Position numbers and translations under genes: made by a program. Under the pieces are notes generated by a model. It searched no databases and was not told where the DNA came from. It saw nothing but the letters and a program-made list of their open reading frames with translations. Below, piece after piece: positions 19,201-27,107 of a stretch of DNA of 64,000 bases (its first letter is position 1; every line of letters starts with the position of its first letter). Origin of the DNA: Rufibacter sp. DG15C (GTDB taxonomy: Bacteria > Bacteroidota > Bacteroidia > Cytophagales > Hymenobacteraceae); contig NZ_CP010776.1 of the NCBI RefSeq assembly GCF_001577755.1, positions 3,906,001-3,970,000 of the forward strand. Reading direction: 5' to 3'.

Positions 19201-19752
19201 GAAGACAACAGGCTGGACTCTAAAATGCTCCGGAAAGATGGAACCGTCTTTGACCAGTTTACCATCATGAAGGACGTGAATACATCTAAGACCGTGGCCG
19301 CAACCTCCAGCCAACCCGTCACATTGTCGGCGTCATGGGTAGGGGAATATCTATGGTCCACCGGAGAAATAACCAGAAGTATTACAGTCAACCCTTTCAC
19401 GTCATCCACGTATCAAGTCATAGACCCCAGAAATTGCCTAACAGACGTATTCTCTGTGGACGTTGAAGCCATCGCGTCAAGCAGCAGCACTTCTTTAAAC
19501 TTGGGAGGTGAACCCTTGCAGGTTTACCCTAATCCTGTGCAAAGGGGGACAAACCTAATTATCAACTCCGCCTGGCCGGAACCTGTTGAGGTCTTCGTGA
19601 CAGACATGGCGGGTAGGGTTTTGTTAACCCAAACCCTAAAAGGAAACGCTTCCCTCAACACTTCTGCCCTTCCAGAAGAAATGTACATCCTGAACACCAC
19701 CAGTAAAAAGCCTTCCAAAAAGCATAAATTCATAGTAGTAGAGAAGTATTAA
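16213..19752 (+). CDS. T9SS-exported purple-acid-phosphatase-like metallophosphoesterase
   Basis: A 1179-residue protein from the ATG at 16213. A TTG two codons earlier is in frame but less likely. Signal peptide 1-20 (VAQ), SSWKYLDNG module at about 24-186, two Ig-like repeats (about 195-302, 308-422), a second module (about 433-590) and a fibronectin-like purple acid phosphatase N-domain (about 602-690). The metallophosphatase domain (about 697-960) has GDCG, LLGDNAYEDG, PGNHDYH, YWHHPPHS and FTGHSHDYERS, the full set of dimetal ligands. A short Ig-like segment follows, then a T9SS type A tail from VYPNPVQRG (1104). It should hydrolyse phosphomonoesters or diesters at the cell surface. The N-terminal half is paralogous to the preceding gene, including a 68-nt stretch with one mismatch, so duplication and domain shuffling are likely. 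Confidence 0.9.
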   Translation: MVKFIILFYLMALTSTAVAQTPVFSFNSSWKYLDNGSNQGTAWRAVSFAETNWKTGVGKFGYGILDATTPISFGTSAKRKFITTYFRKTISVQDPTQYASFTGQVKRDDGVVVYVNGTEVYRNNMPTGAISYTTLAAGASDNGTAIATFPVSPTAFVNGTNVIAVEVHQQKANTSDMAFDLALIATLKTSSGDVTPPSVVSINRQAPLTLTAPFGLVTFRATFNEPVTGVTVDDFLTTTTNSTTGTVSSVLPLSGSTYDISVNTTGEGTLRLDLKGTGTGINDIAGNALAAGFTSGQSYTIQSALPVDTTPPTVLSISRQNPLTETTNATSLTFRASFSEPVTGVDISDFSVTTTSGTVNGSFGSNAVAAVGTQGALYDITFSSITGTGVLRLDLKEGASVNDAAGNPIANGFSGGQTYSVSPPPVTPLPGLPVTLKSTWKYLDNGTDQGTAWRTSTFDDSQWKSGNGQFGYGDGDESTILNYGPNTSSKYITYYFRKSITIPTDVAYTSYNLKLVRDDGAVVYVNGTEVFRSNMPTGTVSYTTLAATSNEATISFTLPATAFRAGVNVIAVEVHQNYASSSDISFDLEVIGSGGTTTPQVPVLVRGPFLQKGSQTAMSVKWRTDIATESKVEVGTLLGNYPIEKSSTAKTTDHEVRVEGLLPQTKYYYRIGNTTHILQTGASNFFHTAPADTSKAKIRVAIFGDCGKDSNGNRTGTLNSYLNYTGNNPAELLLLLGDNAYEDGTEADYQKEFFAPYGGNILRNHVLFPAPGNHDYHLVPLTSRDQSGYYTSFSMPTQGESGGIPSNTKAYYSFDWGNIHFVSLDSYGIEPADNTKLYDTTGVQVQWLKRDLEANTKKWTILYWHHPPHSMGSHNSDTEGDMRRLRDNFIRIIERYGVDLVFTGHSHDYERSYLLDRFYGPELTFDPAVHTKSTSSAQYDGSANSCPYVTTSGTGNHGTVYVVAGSAGNSGTVEPGYPHNALPFAVNDGGMVYLEVEDNRLDSKMLRKDGTVFDQFTIMKDVNTSKTVAATSSQPVTLSASWVGEYLWSTGEITRSITVNPFTSSTYQVIDPRNCLTDVFSVDVEAIASSSSTSLNLGGEPLQVYPNPVQRGTNLIINSAWPEPVEVFVTDMAGRVLLTQTLKGNASLNTSALPEEMYILNTTSKKPSKKHKFIVVEKY

Positions 19753-19794
19753 TCCACCTGCAGGCATCATGACTGAACCTTTATGGTGAACCCT

Positions 19795-19825
19795 AGTGGC
19801 TGTCTCTCAGCAAGAGACAGCCACT
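19795..19825 (+). terminator. Rho-independent terminator after phosphoesterase
   Basis: Arms AGTGGCTGTCTCT and AGAGACAGCCACT around a 5-nt loop. The T tract is weak, so the call is moderate. Confidence 0.75.
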
Positions 19826-19873
19826 ATTTGATCTCCCTTTTGTAGGTTTACCGGTTCATCATACTCATCACCC

Positions 19874-20329
19874 TTGGAAAACCTTACTATAAGGCCATAC
19901 ACACCGACAGACCAGGAAGCGCTCCTTCAGTTGCTCCAGCTGAATACGCCCCGCTATTTTGCGCCAGAAGAAGAACCAGATTTCCTACAATACCTGCAAC
20001 ATGAAACAGAGGAGTACTTTGTATTAGAGCGCCAAGGCCGGGTAGTGGGCTGCGGGGGCGTTAACTTCTCTGAGGACGGGCAGACCGGCAAAATAAGCTG
20101 GGACATCCTGCACCCAGATTTCCAAGGCCAGGGTTTAGGGCGGGCGCTGCTTACTTACAGAATTGCCAGGCTCCTGGAGGTGCACCAAGTGACGCATATT
20201 ACCGTGCGCACCTCCCAAGTGGTGTATAGATTTTACGAGAAGAATGGCTTTCAATTGGTGGAGGTGGTCAAAGACTACTGGGCGCCTGGCTTTGACCTTT
20301 ACAGGATGGAGTACGTGGATAAAATCTAA
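19874..20329 (+). CDS. GNAT family N-acetyltransferase
   Basis: A 151-residue single-domain GNAT protein. It has LTIRPYTPTDQEALLQLL at the N terminus, a beta-bulge region KISWDILHPDFQGQGLGRALL carrying the acetyl-CoA pyrophosphate loop (Q-G-x-G-x-G/A), and YRFYEKNGF near the end, all diagnostic. The best start is a TTG at 19874, because no in-frame ATG precedes the conserved N-terminal strand. The substrate cannot be predicted. It stands alone on the plus strand, 77 nt before the VOC protein. Confidence 0.85.
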   Translation: MENLTIRPYTPTDQEALLQLLQLNTPRYFAPEEEPDFLQYLQHETEEYFVLERQGRVVGCGGVNFSEDGQTGKISWDILHPDFQGQGLGRALLTYRIARLLEVHQVTHITVRTSQVVYRFYEKNGFQLVEVVKDYWAPGFDLYRMEYVDKI

Positions 20330-20406
20330 TATGGCTGGTTGGCTAAACCTTTAAAATCTCTGTACCTTACTTGCTCAAACCATCATTCACTAAACCTTTC
20401 ACTTTA

Positions 20407-20841
20407 ATGGCATCTATTCACGCTTATCTTAACTTCAACGGCAACACAGAAGAGGTATTTAATTTTTATAAATCAGTATTTGGTGGGGAGTTCGCTACTT
20501 TCCAGCGTTTTAAAGATATTCCCGGCCAGGACCAGATGCCAGCAGCAGACCAGGAAAAAATCATGCACGTTTCTCTGCCCATTGACAGCCATTCTGTCTT
20601 GATGGGTTCAGACACGGTAGAGTCTATGAAAAACAGCGTAGCTATGGGGGACAATATTCATTTGTCTATCAACGCTGAAAGCCAGGAAGAGGCAGACAAG
20701 CTGTTCAATGGCCTGTCACAAGGTGGCAAAATCACCATGCCTTTACAGAAAACCTTCTGGGGTGCCTACTTTGGCATGTTCCAAGACAAGTTTGGCATCA
20801 ACTGGATGATAAACCATGATTTCCCGGGTGAGAAAAACTAG
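20407..20841 (+). CDS. VOC superfamily (PhnB-like) protein
   Basis: About 144 residues from the ATG at 20407. It opens MASIHAYLNFNGNTEEVFNF, followed by FKDIPGQDQMPAADQEKIMH and a WGAYFGMFQDKFGINWMI end, the pattern of PhnB-like glyoxalase/bleomycin-resistance fold proteins (vicinal oxygen chelate). It is cytoplasmic. Members of this subgroup often sit beside SRPBCC/AHSA1 proteins, as here, where the next gene starts 22 nt later, so the two are probably co-transcribed. No specific reaction is known for this clade. Confidence 0.87.
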   Translation: MASIHAYLNFNGNTEEVFNFYKSVFGGEFATFQRFKDIPGQDQMPAADQEKIMHVSLPIDSHSVLMGSDTVESMKNSVAMGDNIHLSINAESQEEADKLFNGLSQGGKITMPLQKTFWGAYFGMFQDKFGINWMINHDFPGEKN

Positions 20842-20863
20842 GTAACCTATAAAAGCATCCAGT

Positions 20864-21352
20864 ATGGCATCGTATCAAGATTTTGTCATTTCTCAGGAGA
20901 TTAACGCTCCAGTTGAGAAGGTATGGCACGCCTGGACCCAGGCAGAAAACCTAAAACAGTGGTGGAGCCCTGCTGGTTTTGACTTGCAGGTTAAAGAGTT
21001 TAACCCTACTCCCAACGGCACCTTTCTGTATGGGATGAGTGCCGAAGGAATGCCCACCATGTGGGGAAAATGCACTTACCAAAAAGTAGAAGCCCCCAAC
21101 CGCTTGGAGTACATTGACGCTTTCACAGACGAAGAAGGCAATTTACAAGCCGCTCCCTTTAGTGAGGCTTGGCCCGTAGAGATGTACAATGTAGTCACAT
21201 TGCAAGAACAGAATGGCAAAACACTTCTCACCTTGACGGGTAAGCCCATCAATGCCACGCCGCAAGAAGAACAAACCTATTTTGAAGGACATGCGGCCAT
21301 GCACCAAAGCTATAGCGGTATTTTCAATCAACTGGAAGAGTTCTTAAAATAA
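20864..21352 (+). CDS. SRPBCC (AHSA1-like) domain protein
   Basis: A 162-residue START/Bet v1-fold protein of the activator-of-Hsp90 homology 1 group. It begins with the family pattern ISQEINAPVEKVWHAWTQAENLKQWW, continues with GKCTYQKVEAPNRLEYIDAF, and ends HAAMHQSYSGIFNQLEEFL. The fold binds hydrophobic ligands, but the ligand here is unknown. It is probably the second gene of a two-gene unit with the VOC protein, with the terminator at 21372. Confidence 0.88.
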   Translation: MASYQDFVISQEINAPVEKVWHAWTQAENLKQWWSPAGFDLQVKEFNPTPNGTFLYGMSAEGMPTMWGKCTYQKVEAPNRLEYIDAFTDEEGNLQAAPFSEAWPVEMYNVVTLQEQNGKTLLTLTGKPINATPQEEQTYFEGHAAMHQSYSGIFNQLEEFLK

Positions 21353-21371
21353 GCCTCCTCCTACTCTATTC

Positions 21372-21407
21372 AAAAGGCGACATTCCATCAATTGGGTGTC
21401 GCCTTTT
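21372..21407 (+). terminator. Rho-independent terminator
   Basis: A 10-bp stem AAAAGGCGAC/GTCGCCTTTT followed by T residues, 20 nt after the SRPBCC stop. Confidence 0.85.
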
Positions 21408-21605
21408 TCTTGTTATCTGAAAAACATTTACCCCTCAAGCATAGCCTTTCTGAATGCCAATCTTAAAACTTTGACGTGGTAAGCCGAAATCCCCAATTAG
21501 AAAATGCATCCTAGTCTTTAGGATAAAAAGGATATGGCTGTGATTTGAGATTTCCCGTTTATAGGATGAAATCCTTTTACATCAGTTTCAAAAATTGCCT
21601 TGACT

Positions 21606-23447
21606 ATGGAGCCCAACCAACCTAACCTAAGTGTTACAGAAAGCATACAGGAAGATGAGATCATCGCGCACCGAAAAGATAAAAACCCCCTGCCCCGCGC
21701 GGTACTGCGGCCAAATACACACTACATCCTGGACGGCGAATGGGATTTTGCCATAGACCCAGATGACCGCGGGCTGCGCGAGGCCTGGTACCTGGGGTAT
21801 AAATATCAACACACTGCCCACTGGCCCGGGTCTGTAGAAGAACACATGGCCAATGCCAAAGGGCATGTGCAAACACCGGCCTGGCAAGACAAAGTAGTGG
21901 TGTGGTATGAGCGCGAATTTGAACGTCCGGTAAAATCGGCTCCTGGCGCTCCTACCATGTTCCAGATTACCTTTGGGGCTTGTGGCTATGAGACCCGCGT
22001 TTGGCTCAATGGCCGCTTGTTGCACACCGTAGACGGCGAAGAGGTCCATTACGGAGAATACACCTCTTTCTCTTATGAGCTTCATGAAGAACACCTGCTG
22101 CCCGTCAACCATTTAACCGTGCGCGTAGCAGATACCATGGACGCCGAAATTCCGCGGGGAAAGCAAGAGTCCCATGTGTACAAGCGCGGAGGCATCTGGT
22201 ACCAAACCTACACGGGGGCCGTGCGCAGTATCTGGCTAGAAACCGTGGAGCGCAACCGCTTGAGATCAAGGGTGGGCGTGATAAGTATCATTGAGGATTC
22301 CTTGGTGCGGTTTGGGCTTACTACGCGCATACATGACCCGGGCCAATACACGCTTCGGCTGAAGATTTATGACCGCGAAGACTTGCATGGCGAACCACTG
22401 TCTGTCTCTGATTACCCACTACGGTTGGAGATTGGCCAAAAGCATCAATACGTCACCACACACTTACATAATGCACAGGAATGGTCGCCAGAAAACCCTA
22501 AACTCTACCAGCTGGTGGCCCAACTCATTGACAGCAACGGGTACGTAGCCGAGATCCAAGCCCATTTTGGCTTAAGAAAATTTGGTGCGCGCGGCCGTCA
22601 CCTGTACCTCAACAACAAAGAAATATACATTGACGGCATCCTGTACCAGCCAGGCACGGCTACCTATGAGGAGATGCGCCGCCACATGTATGCCATGAAA
22701 AAGCTGGGCTGTAACCTGGTACGCGTGCACATTGCCGGCGTTGACCCCAGAATCTACAACCTGGCAGATGAGATTGGCTTGCTCTTATGGGTAGAGGTAC
22801 CAAGTCCGCACAGCTCCACGCAGCGCAGCCGTGAAAACCACCGCGCCGAATTGCTTCGGATGCTGGCCCTCATAGAAACCAACCCCTCTGTGGTGATCTG
22901 GAGTTTGTACAATGAAGACTGGGGCGCTCAGGACATTGCCACCAATCCAGAGACGCGGCAATACATCATGGACGTGTACCATTACATGAAAATTAGGTAT
23001 CCGCAGTTCTTGGTAGTGGACAATGACGGCTGGCAGCACATTTCTTATGAAGGTAAATTGAAGTCCGACTTGCTCACCGCCCACGTGTACACGCCAGATG
23101 TGGACCGCTGGTGCCACGTGCTGGATCAAATCACGGCCGGCCAGATGGAAGGCGTGGCGGCATTCCCGCTGGTTGTAGGTGATCCGTATTTCTATAGAGG
23201 TCAAACCCCTTTGATCATTAGCGAATGGGGTGGCTTTGGCTTCTCAGATTACGGTGGGCCTAATGACCTAGAGGAGCGTGCCAACCGCATTAAACTTTTC
23301 AAACAAGAGATGCGCAAGCGCAACGTAGCCGGTGATGTCTACACCCAGGCCACCAACATTGAAGACGAACGCAACGGCCTGCTAGACATGCATACCGGTG
23401 AACTCTTTGTCCCCGAGAACCTTCTCAATTCAAGAGATCCAGAATAG
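21606..23447 (+). CDS. Glycoside hydrolase family 2 protein (beta-glucuronidase/galactosidase-like)
   Basis: A 613-residue GH2 enzyme from the ATG at 21606. It has a jelly-roll sugar-binding domain at the N terminus (DGEWDFAIDPDDRG, MFQITFGACGYETRVWLNGR), an Ig-like middle domain, and a TIM barrel. The proton donor lies in VVIWSLYNEDWG (Glu437) and the likely nucleophile in ISEWGGFGF (Glu540). No signal peptide is present, so it should hydrolyse imported oligosaccharides or glucuronides in the cytoplasm. It stands alone and no SusC/SusD pair is nearby. Specificity within GH2 is uncertain. The length is close to that of beta-glucuronidases. Confidence 0.9.
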   Translation: MEPNQPNLSVTESIQEDEIIAHRKDKNPLPRAVLRPNTHYILDGEWDFAIDPDDRGLREAWYLGYKYQHTAHWPGSVEEHMANAKGHVQTPAWQDKVVVWYEREFERPVKSAPGAPTMFQITFGACGYETRVWLNGRLLHTVDGEEVHYGEYTSFSYELHEEHLLPVNHLTVRVADTMDAEIPRGKQESHVYKRGGIWYQTYTGAVRSIWLETVERNRLRSRVGVISIIEDSLVRFGLTTRIHDPGQYTLRLKIYDREDLHGEPLSVSDYPLRLEIGQKHQYVTTHLHNAQEWSPENPKLYQLVAQLIDSNGYVAEIQAHFGLRKFGARGRHLYLNNKEIYIDGILYQPGTATYEEMRRHMYAMKKLGCNLVRVHIAGVDPRIYNLADEIGLLLWVEVPSPHSSTQRSRENHRAELLRMLALIETNPSVVIWSLYNEDWGAQDIATNPETRQYIMDVYHYMKIRYPQFLVVDNDGWQHISYEGKLKSDLLTAHVYTPDVDRWCHVLDQITAGQMEGVAAFPLVVGDPYFYRGQTPLIISEWGGFGFSDYGGPNDLEERANRIKLFKQEMRKRNVAGDVYTQATNIEDERNGLLDMHTGELFVPENLLNSRDPE

Positions 23448-23473
23448 ATATTCCATAGAAATATTTCTATCAG

Positions 23474-23507
23474 AAAAGGCCCTGCATTTTAAAAATGCAG
23501 GGCCTTT
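23474..23507 (+). terminator. Rho-independent terminator after GH2 gene
   Basis: The stem pairs AAAAGGCCCTGCATTTT with its complement ending GGGCCTTT. It ends 2 nt before the next dispersed palindrome. Confidence 0.88.
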
Positions 23508-23508
23508 C

Positions 23509-23560
23509 TAGTATCTGTTTTTGGACGGTTTTCTGGAAAGCAGGCCAAAAACAGATACTA
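23509..23560. repeat. Dispersed intergenic palindrome, copy 7, with 8-bp private arms
   Basis: The core carries left arm GTTTTTGGACGGTTTTC, loop TGG and right arm AAAGCAGGCCAAAAAC. Private flanks TAGTATCT and AGATACTA are perfectly complementary and extend the stem. Confidence 0.88.
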
Positions 23561-23705
23561 GGTTCTAAACAAATGCTGTAGTAATAGAAACGCATCAAGT
23601 AGAAAAGCTATTTTGCATTTCTAAACTCAACCAAACTTTGCTGCGCAAGAATCCATATCAATTCAACCTACTTTTTTTGGAGCATTACGAGTTATTATCT
23701 TTCCA

Positions 23706-23740
23706 ATTTTGGGCTAGTTTCTAGGAAAGAGGCATAAAAC
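23706..23740. repeat. Dispersed intergenic palindrome, copy 8 (degenerate)
   Basis: Weakly conserved copy with left ATTTTGGGCTAGTTTC and right GGAAAGAGGCATAAAAC. It is the second copy in the same 360-nt gap (23448-23807). The rest of that gap shows only the copy-7 region, a terminator and a promoter-like motif. Confidence 0.6.
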
Positions 23741-23769
23741 AGATGCATATAGAAATTTATCCTTCCACA

Positions 23770-23777
23770 TAAATTTG
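23770..23777 (+). promoter_or_regulatory. Candidate -7 promoter element
   Basis: TAAATTTG, an exact TAnnTTTG match, 31 nt before the proposed TTG start of the next gene. Confidence 0.5.
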
Positions 23778-23807
23778 TATTAAAATCACCTTTAACAAAC
23801 AGCATCC

Positions 23808-24320
23808 TTGGCTTCATCTCCAAACGGCATATCATACATTACCTCTATCCAAAGATTGGACCACCTCGTCAATACGCATTACCTGGAGGTGCCTCCTAAG
23901 GTTATCCAGGAATTGGGCGGAACCTTAAAAGTGAGGCTACTTTGTACCATCAGCAACAAACTGACTTTTCAATGCGGGCTGGTTGCGCTGGGCAATGGTT
24001 CTGGGTACCTTACGCTCACAAAGAAACGCATGCAAGACTTGGGTTTGACCCACCAAGACCAGGTGGAAGTAACCCTGGAGAAGGACTACAGCACCTATGG
24101 CACTCCAATGCCCGAAGAACTAGCGGAGGTCCTGCTCCAAGACCCCGAGGGCGCTGCTCGTTTCCATCTATTGAAGGACGGCATGAAGCGGTATGTGCTG
24201 AAATACGTGGCTGGTGTAAAAAGCAGCCAGTTGCGCATTGACAGGGCCTTGTTGTTGGTGACTAATCTAAAGCGCCTGCACCCGGGCAAAGAGACCTTCA
24301 AAGAATTGGTGGCTAAATAA
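23808..24320 (+). CDS. DUF1905/YdeI (OmdA)-type protein
   Basis: A 170-residue protein starting at a TTG at 23808, supported by the TAnnTTTG element 31 nt upstream and the lack of an ATG before the conserved region. The first half (LEVPPKVIQELGGTLKVRLLC, then GSGYLTLTKKRMQDLGL) matches DUF1905-like beta-barrel proteins. The second half (EVLLQDPEGAARFHLLKDGMKRYVLKYVAG) matches the YdeI/OmdA bacteriocin-protection family. It is cytoplasmic. The molecular role of the family is not established. It runs into the next gene with a 94-nt gap. Confidence 0.75.
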   Translation: MASSPNGISYITSIQRLDHLVNTHYLEVPPKVIQELGGTLKVRLLCTISNKLTFQCGLVALGNGSGYLTLTKKRMQDLGLTHQDQVEVTLEKDYSTYGTPMPEELAEVLLQDPEGAARFHLLKDGMKRYVLKYVAGVKSSQLRIDRALLLVTNLKRLHPGKETFKELVAK

Positions 24321-24414
24321 ATAGCATCTCTGGATGACCATGGCAAACATCCAGACTTTTTCATGGTTATTCGCGTATGGGCAATATCCATTTCTACCTG
24401 AAAAAACTCTTCCT

Positions 24415-25179
24415 ATGAAAAAAAACTTGTTACTCCTTTCCCTGGCCGCCTTGCTGGGGGTTTCTGCGTGTAAAACCCAAGAGGTCGCCGGTGACGCCAT
24501 TCCTACCCGGGTAGGTGAAATCACCATTCAACCCATTTTGCACGGTTCCTTTGCCATGAACTGGAACAACAAAACCATTCTGGTAGACCCATATGGCGGC
24601 GGCGATTTATACAAAGGCCTCCCGGCTCCAGACATGGTCCTCATCACAGACATTCACGGGGACCACCTGGACCTGAAAACTCTGGAGACTCTCAACCTAC
24701 ACAAAGCCACTATTATTGCCCCGCAGGCGGTGGTAGACATGCTGCCTGAAACCATGAGAAGCAAAGCCATAGACTTGGCCAACGGCGAAGACACCACCAC
24801 CATGAATGTGCGCGTCATTGCCGTGCCCATGTACAACCTGCCCGAGACGCCAGATTCCCGCCATCCCAAAGGACGTGGCAATGGCTACATCCTGGACTTT
24901 AAAGGCAGAACCGTTTACATCTCTGGAGACACCGAGGACATTCCAGAAATGGAAAACCTGAAAGGCATTGACGTAGCTTTTGTCTGCATGAACCTGCCCT
25001 TCACCATGGACGTAGACCAGGCCGCAGCGGCCGTACTCAAGTTCAAACCCAGAGTAGTGTATCCGTATCATTACCGGGGTCAAAGCGGCCTAAGCGATGT
25101 ACAGGCCTTCAAGAAAAAGGTAGACGCCGGCAACCAGAAAATTGACGTTCGCCTCCGCAAATGGTATCCTACTGAGTAA
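24415..25179 (+). CDS. MBL-fold metal-dependent hydrolase, lipoprotein (UlaG/L-AscH-like)
   Basis: About 254 residues from the ATG at 24415, where a lipoprotein signal begins (MKKNLLLLSLAALLGVSAC). The metallo-beta-lactamase-fold motif DIHGDHLD (compare HxHxDH), GYILDFKGRTVYISGDTED and a late YPYHYRGQ are seen. The order matches the UlaG-like branch of zinc hydrolases. It probably acts in the periplasm, which is unusual because most UlaG proteins are cytosolic. The substrate is unknown. A very stable terminator follows at 25203. Confidence 0.88.
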   Translation: MKKNLLLLSLAALLGVSACKTQEVAGDAIPTRVGEITIQPILHGSFAMNWNNKTILVDPYGGGDLYKGLPAPDMVLITDIHGDHLDLKTLETLNLHKATIIAPQAVVDMLPETMRSKAIDLANGEDTTTMNVRVIAVPMYNLPETPDSRHPKGRGNGYILDFKGRTVYISGDTEDIPEMENLKGIDVAFVCMNLPFTMDVDQAAAAVLKFKPRVVYPYHYRGQSGLSDVQAFKKKVDAGNQKIDVRLRKWYPTE

Positions 25180-25202
25180 GAATACACTGCAAAAATCACC
25201 AA

Positions 25203-25250
25203 AACAGCAACGCCCGTTTCCTCCACATGGAAGAAACGGGCGTTGCTGTT
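25203..25250 (+). terminator. Strong hairpin terminator
   Basis: An 18-bp perfect stem (AACAGCAACGCCCGTTTC and its complement) lies between convergent genes. It may act on both strands, though the T tract is short. Confidence 0.8.
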
Positions 25251-25279
25251 ATTAAATCTATGGTGCTGTTAAACTGAAT

Positions 25280-25317
25280 CGTTTTAGACCTGTTTCCCAA
25301 GAACCAGGCTAAAAACG
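25280..25317. repeat. Dispersed intergenic palindrome, copy 9
   Basis: Left CGTTTTAGACCTGTTTC, loop CCAA, right GAACCAGGCTAAAAACG. It lies in a convergent gap between the MBL gene and the minus-strand small protein. Confidence 0.75.
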
Positions 25318-25321
25318 ACTG

Positions 25322-25693
25322 TTAAATTTTACCGGGTTCCGGGTTGTTGGAGGCTTGGTCCTGGCCTTCGTCCAGTGGCTGGTCTTTCATCCTGATGCCG
25401 TTGTTTTCCCCGCCCATGAACGTGTCACTGCCTTCTGCTTCAAAGCCGGGGCCTTGGTTATGAGACTCAGTGCTGTTTCTGTCTAAGTGTCCCATGCCCG
25501 TCACTTCATTGCCGCCAATGTGCAGGTTCTCCAACCGGTCCTTCTGATCGTTGCGTTCCAAGTCGCCGCCTAGGCCCACGTTACGCTTAGCCGATGGGTC
25601 TGGTTTGTTGCCCGGGGCGTTCCGCTGGTGTTGAGAATCGTTCACATTCTTCACGCGGTTGGGGTTGGTATTCTCTTCGTCTTGTATAGCCAT
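25322..25693 (-). CDS. Small hydrophilic protein of unknown function
   Basis: A 123-residue, highly polar protein, rich in Asn, Asp, Glu, Gly and Pro, with no hydrophobic core, signal peptide or recognisable domain. It looks intrinsically disordered (for example NPNRVKNVNDSQHQRNAPGN and DRNSTESHNQGPGFEAEGSD). It has a clear ATG and stop and convergent placement against the MBL gene. A stress- or desiccation-type disordered protein is possible, but nothing proves it. I do not recognise the family. Confidence 0.6.
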   Translation of the reverse strand: MAIQDEENTNPNRVKNVNDSQHQRNAPGNKPDPSAKRNVGLGGDLERNDQKDRLENLHIGGNEVTGMGHLDRNSTESHNQGPGFEAEGSDTFMGGENNGIRMKDQPLDEGQDQASNNPEPGKI

Positions 25694-25793
25694 GGTGGTA
25701 GATGTATAAGTTGAGCTAATGTTTACGCATGGTATCTGGCAGGGTTAAAAAGGACTTGGGTTTCAGGAGGCGGTGACTAAAATCCATGAACCT

Positions 25794-25831
25794 CGTTTTT
25801 AACCTGATTTCCAAAAAAGAGGCGAAAAACG
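25794..25831. repeat. Dispersed intergenic palindrome, copy 10
   Basis: Left CGTTTTTAACCTGATTTCC, right AGAGGCGAAAAACG. It lies between divergently transcribed genes (the small protein and fbp), so it terminates neither transcript. The remainder of the 335-nt gap holds no convincing gene. Confidence 0.75.
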
Positions 25832-26028
25832 AAGGATGTCTAAGAAAGCAACACCTGGTAGTCCAAGTCATTTATATTCCTTTGCCTTAGTACTTATACA
25901 AAAAGGTCTCTCTTTGGCTTCAATTTCCGTAATTGGGGTAGAATTGATAAGCGGACTATTTTCTGCTATTTCAACCTCTCTTTTCCACCCACTTTCCCCT
26001 TGCTGGAGAGCGTCACTATTTCTTTACC

Positions 26029-27018
26029 ATGAACGATGCATTAGCCCTGCCGGTAGGCACTACTTTAGACAGATTCATACAGAGAAAACAGGAGGACTTC
26101 CCCTTCGCTACCGGGGAGTTGTCGCAGCTTTTGCGGGACATTGTACTGGCCGCCAAAATTGTAGCCCGGGACATCAGTCGGTTTGACTTGGAGACGGTGG
26201 GCCACATGGGCACGGAAAACGTACAGGGCGAGCAGCAGCAGAAACTGGACGTGATTGCCAACATCCGGTTCATAAGGGCTTTGCGCAACGGCGGCGAGGT
26301 TTGCACCATCGTCTCTGAGGAAGAGGAAGACCTCATCCATACCGGCAACCAGCATGCCAAGTACATCGTGGCCATGGACCCCGTAGACGGCTCTTCTAAC
26401 ATTGACGTGAACATTCCGGTGGGCACCATCTTCGCTATTTACAGAAGACTTTCTGAGGCCAACGCAGACGGCACCTTAGAGGATTGTCTGCAGCAAGGCA
26501 CCAGGCAGGTGGCGGCAGGTTATATTTTGTATGGCGCGTCTACCATGCTGGTCTACTCAACCGGCCGCGGCGTGAACGGCTTCACGTATGAGGCCACGCT
26601 GGGCGAATTCTTCCTCTCGCACCCCGACATCAAAACGCCCAACATGGGCAGCCAATATTCCTGCAATGAGGCCAATGTGAGTTCTTTCCCGCTGGGCATT
26701 CAGAACTACCTGGCCTACTGCAAATCAGAAAAATACTCATCTAGGTACATTGGATCTCTGGTGGCAGACTTTCACCGGAATCTGGTGAAAGGCGGCATTT
26801 ACTTCTACCCGGGCTCCACTAAAAACCCCGGTGGCAAACTCAGGTTGCTCTATGAGTGCAATCCCTTGGCCTTTTTAGCCGAGCAGGCCGGTGGCAAAGC
26901 CACCGACGGCGTGGAGCGCATCTTGGACAAACAGCCTACAGAACTGCACGAACGCTGCCCGCTGGTGATTGGCTCCGCTGACATGGTAGAAAAAGTAAGA
27001 AGGTACATGACCCTGTAA
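26029..27018 (+). CDS. fbp: Class 1 fructose-1,6-bisphosphatase
   Basis: A 329-residue class 1 FBPase, the key gluconeogenic phosphatase converting fructose 1,6-bisphosphate to fructose 6-phosphate. Metal-binding MDPVDGSSNID (Asp117, Asp120, Ser123) and an earlier SEEEEDL acid cluster are present. The end region YECNPLAFLAEQAGGKATDG is typical. It is cytoplasmic. Gluconeogenic flux from peptides would fit an organism with many peptidases. It is a single gene, and the repeat copy just after it may double as its terminator. Confidence 0.96.
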   Translation: MNDALALPVGTTLDRFIQRKQEDFPFATGELSQLLRDIVLAAKIVARDISRFDLETVGHMGTENVQGEQQQKLDVIANIRFIRALRNGGEVCTIVSEEEEDLIHTGNQHAKYIVAMDPVDGSSNIDVNIPVGTIFAIYRRLSEANADGTLEDCLQQGTRQVAAGYILYGASTMLVYSTGRGVNGFTYEATLGEFFLSHPDIKTPNMGSQYSCNEANVSSFPLGIQNYLAYCKSEKYSSRYIGSLVADFHRNLVKGGIYFYPGSTKNPGGKLRLLYECNPLAFLAEQAGGKATDGVERILDKQPTELHERCPLVIGSADMVEKVRRYMTL

Positions 27019-27044
27019 ACCCAACTTCAGCCTTAAGACCAACG

Positions 27045-27090
27045 AAGCCGTTTTTGGCCTGATTTTGAGAAATCAGGCTAAAAACGGCTT
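27045..27090. repeat. Dispersed intergenic palindrome, copy 11 (possible bidirectional terminator)
   Basis: Core with extra arms AAGC and GCTT, followed by a T-rich run (TCTATTTTTTT). It sits in a 90-nt convergent gap between fbp and the LamG-like lipoprotein and is the only hairpin there, so termination is plausible. Confidence 0.85.
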
Positions 27091-27107
27091 TCTATTTTTT
27101 TGACAGA

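Noticed and set aside
25836-26186. 116-codon plus frame before fbp
   Set aside because: It overlaps the fbp start in another frame, begins next to the repeat and has no recognisable domain.
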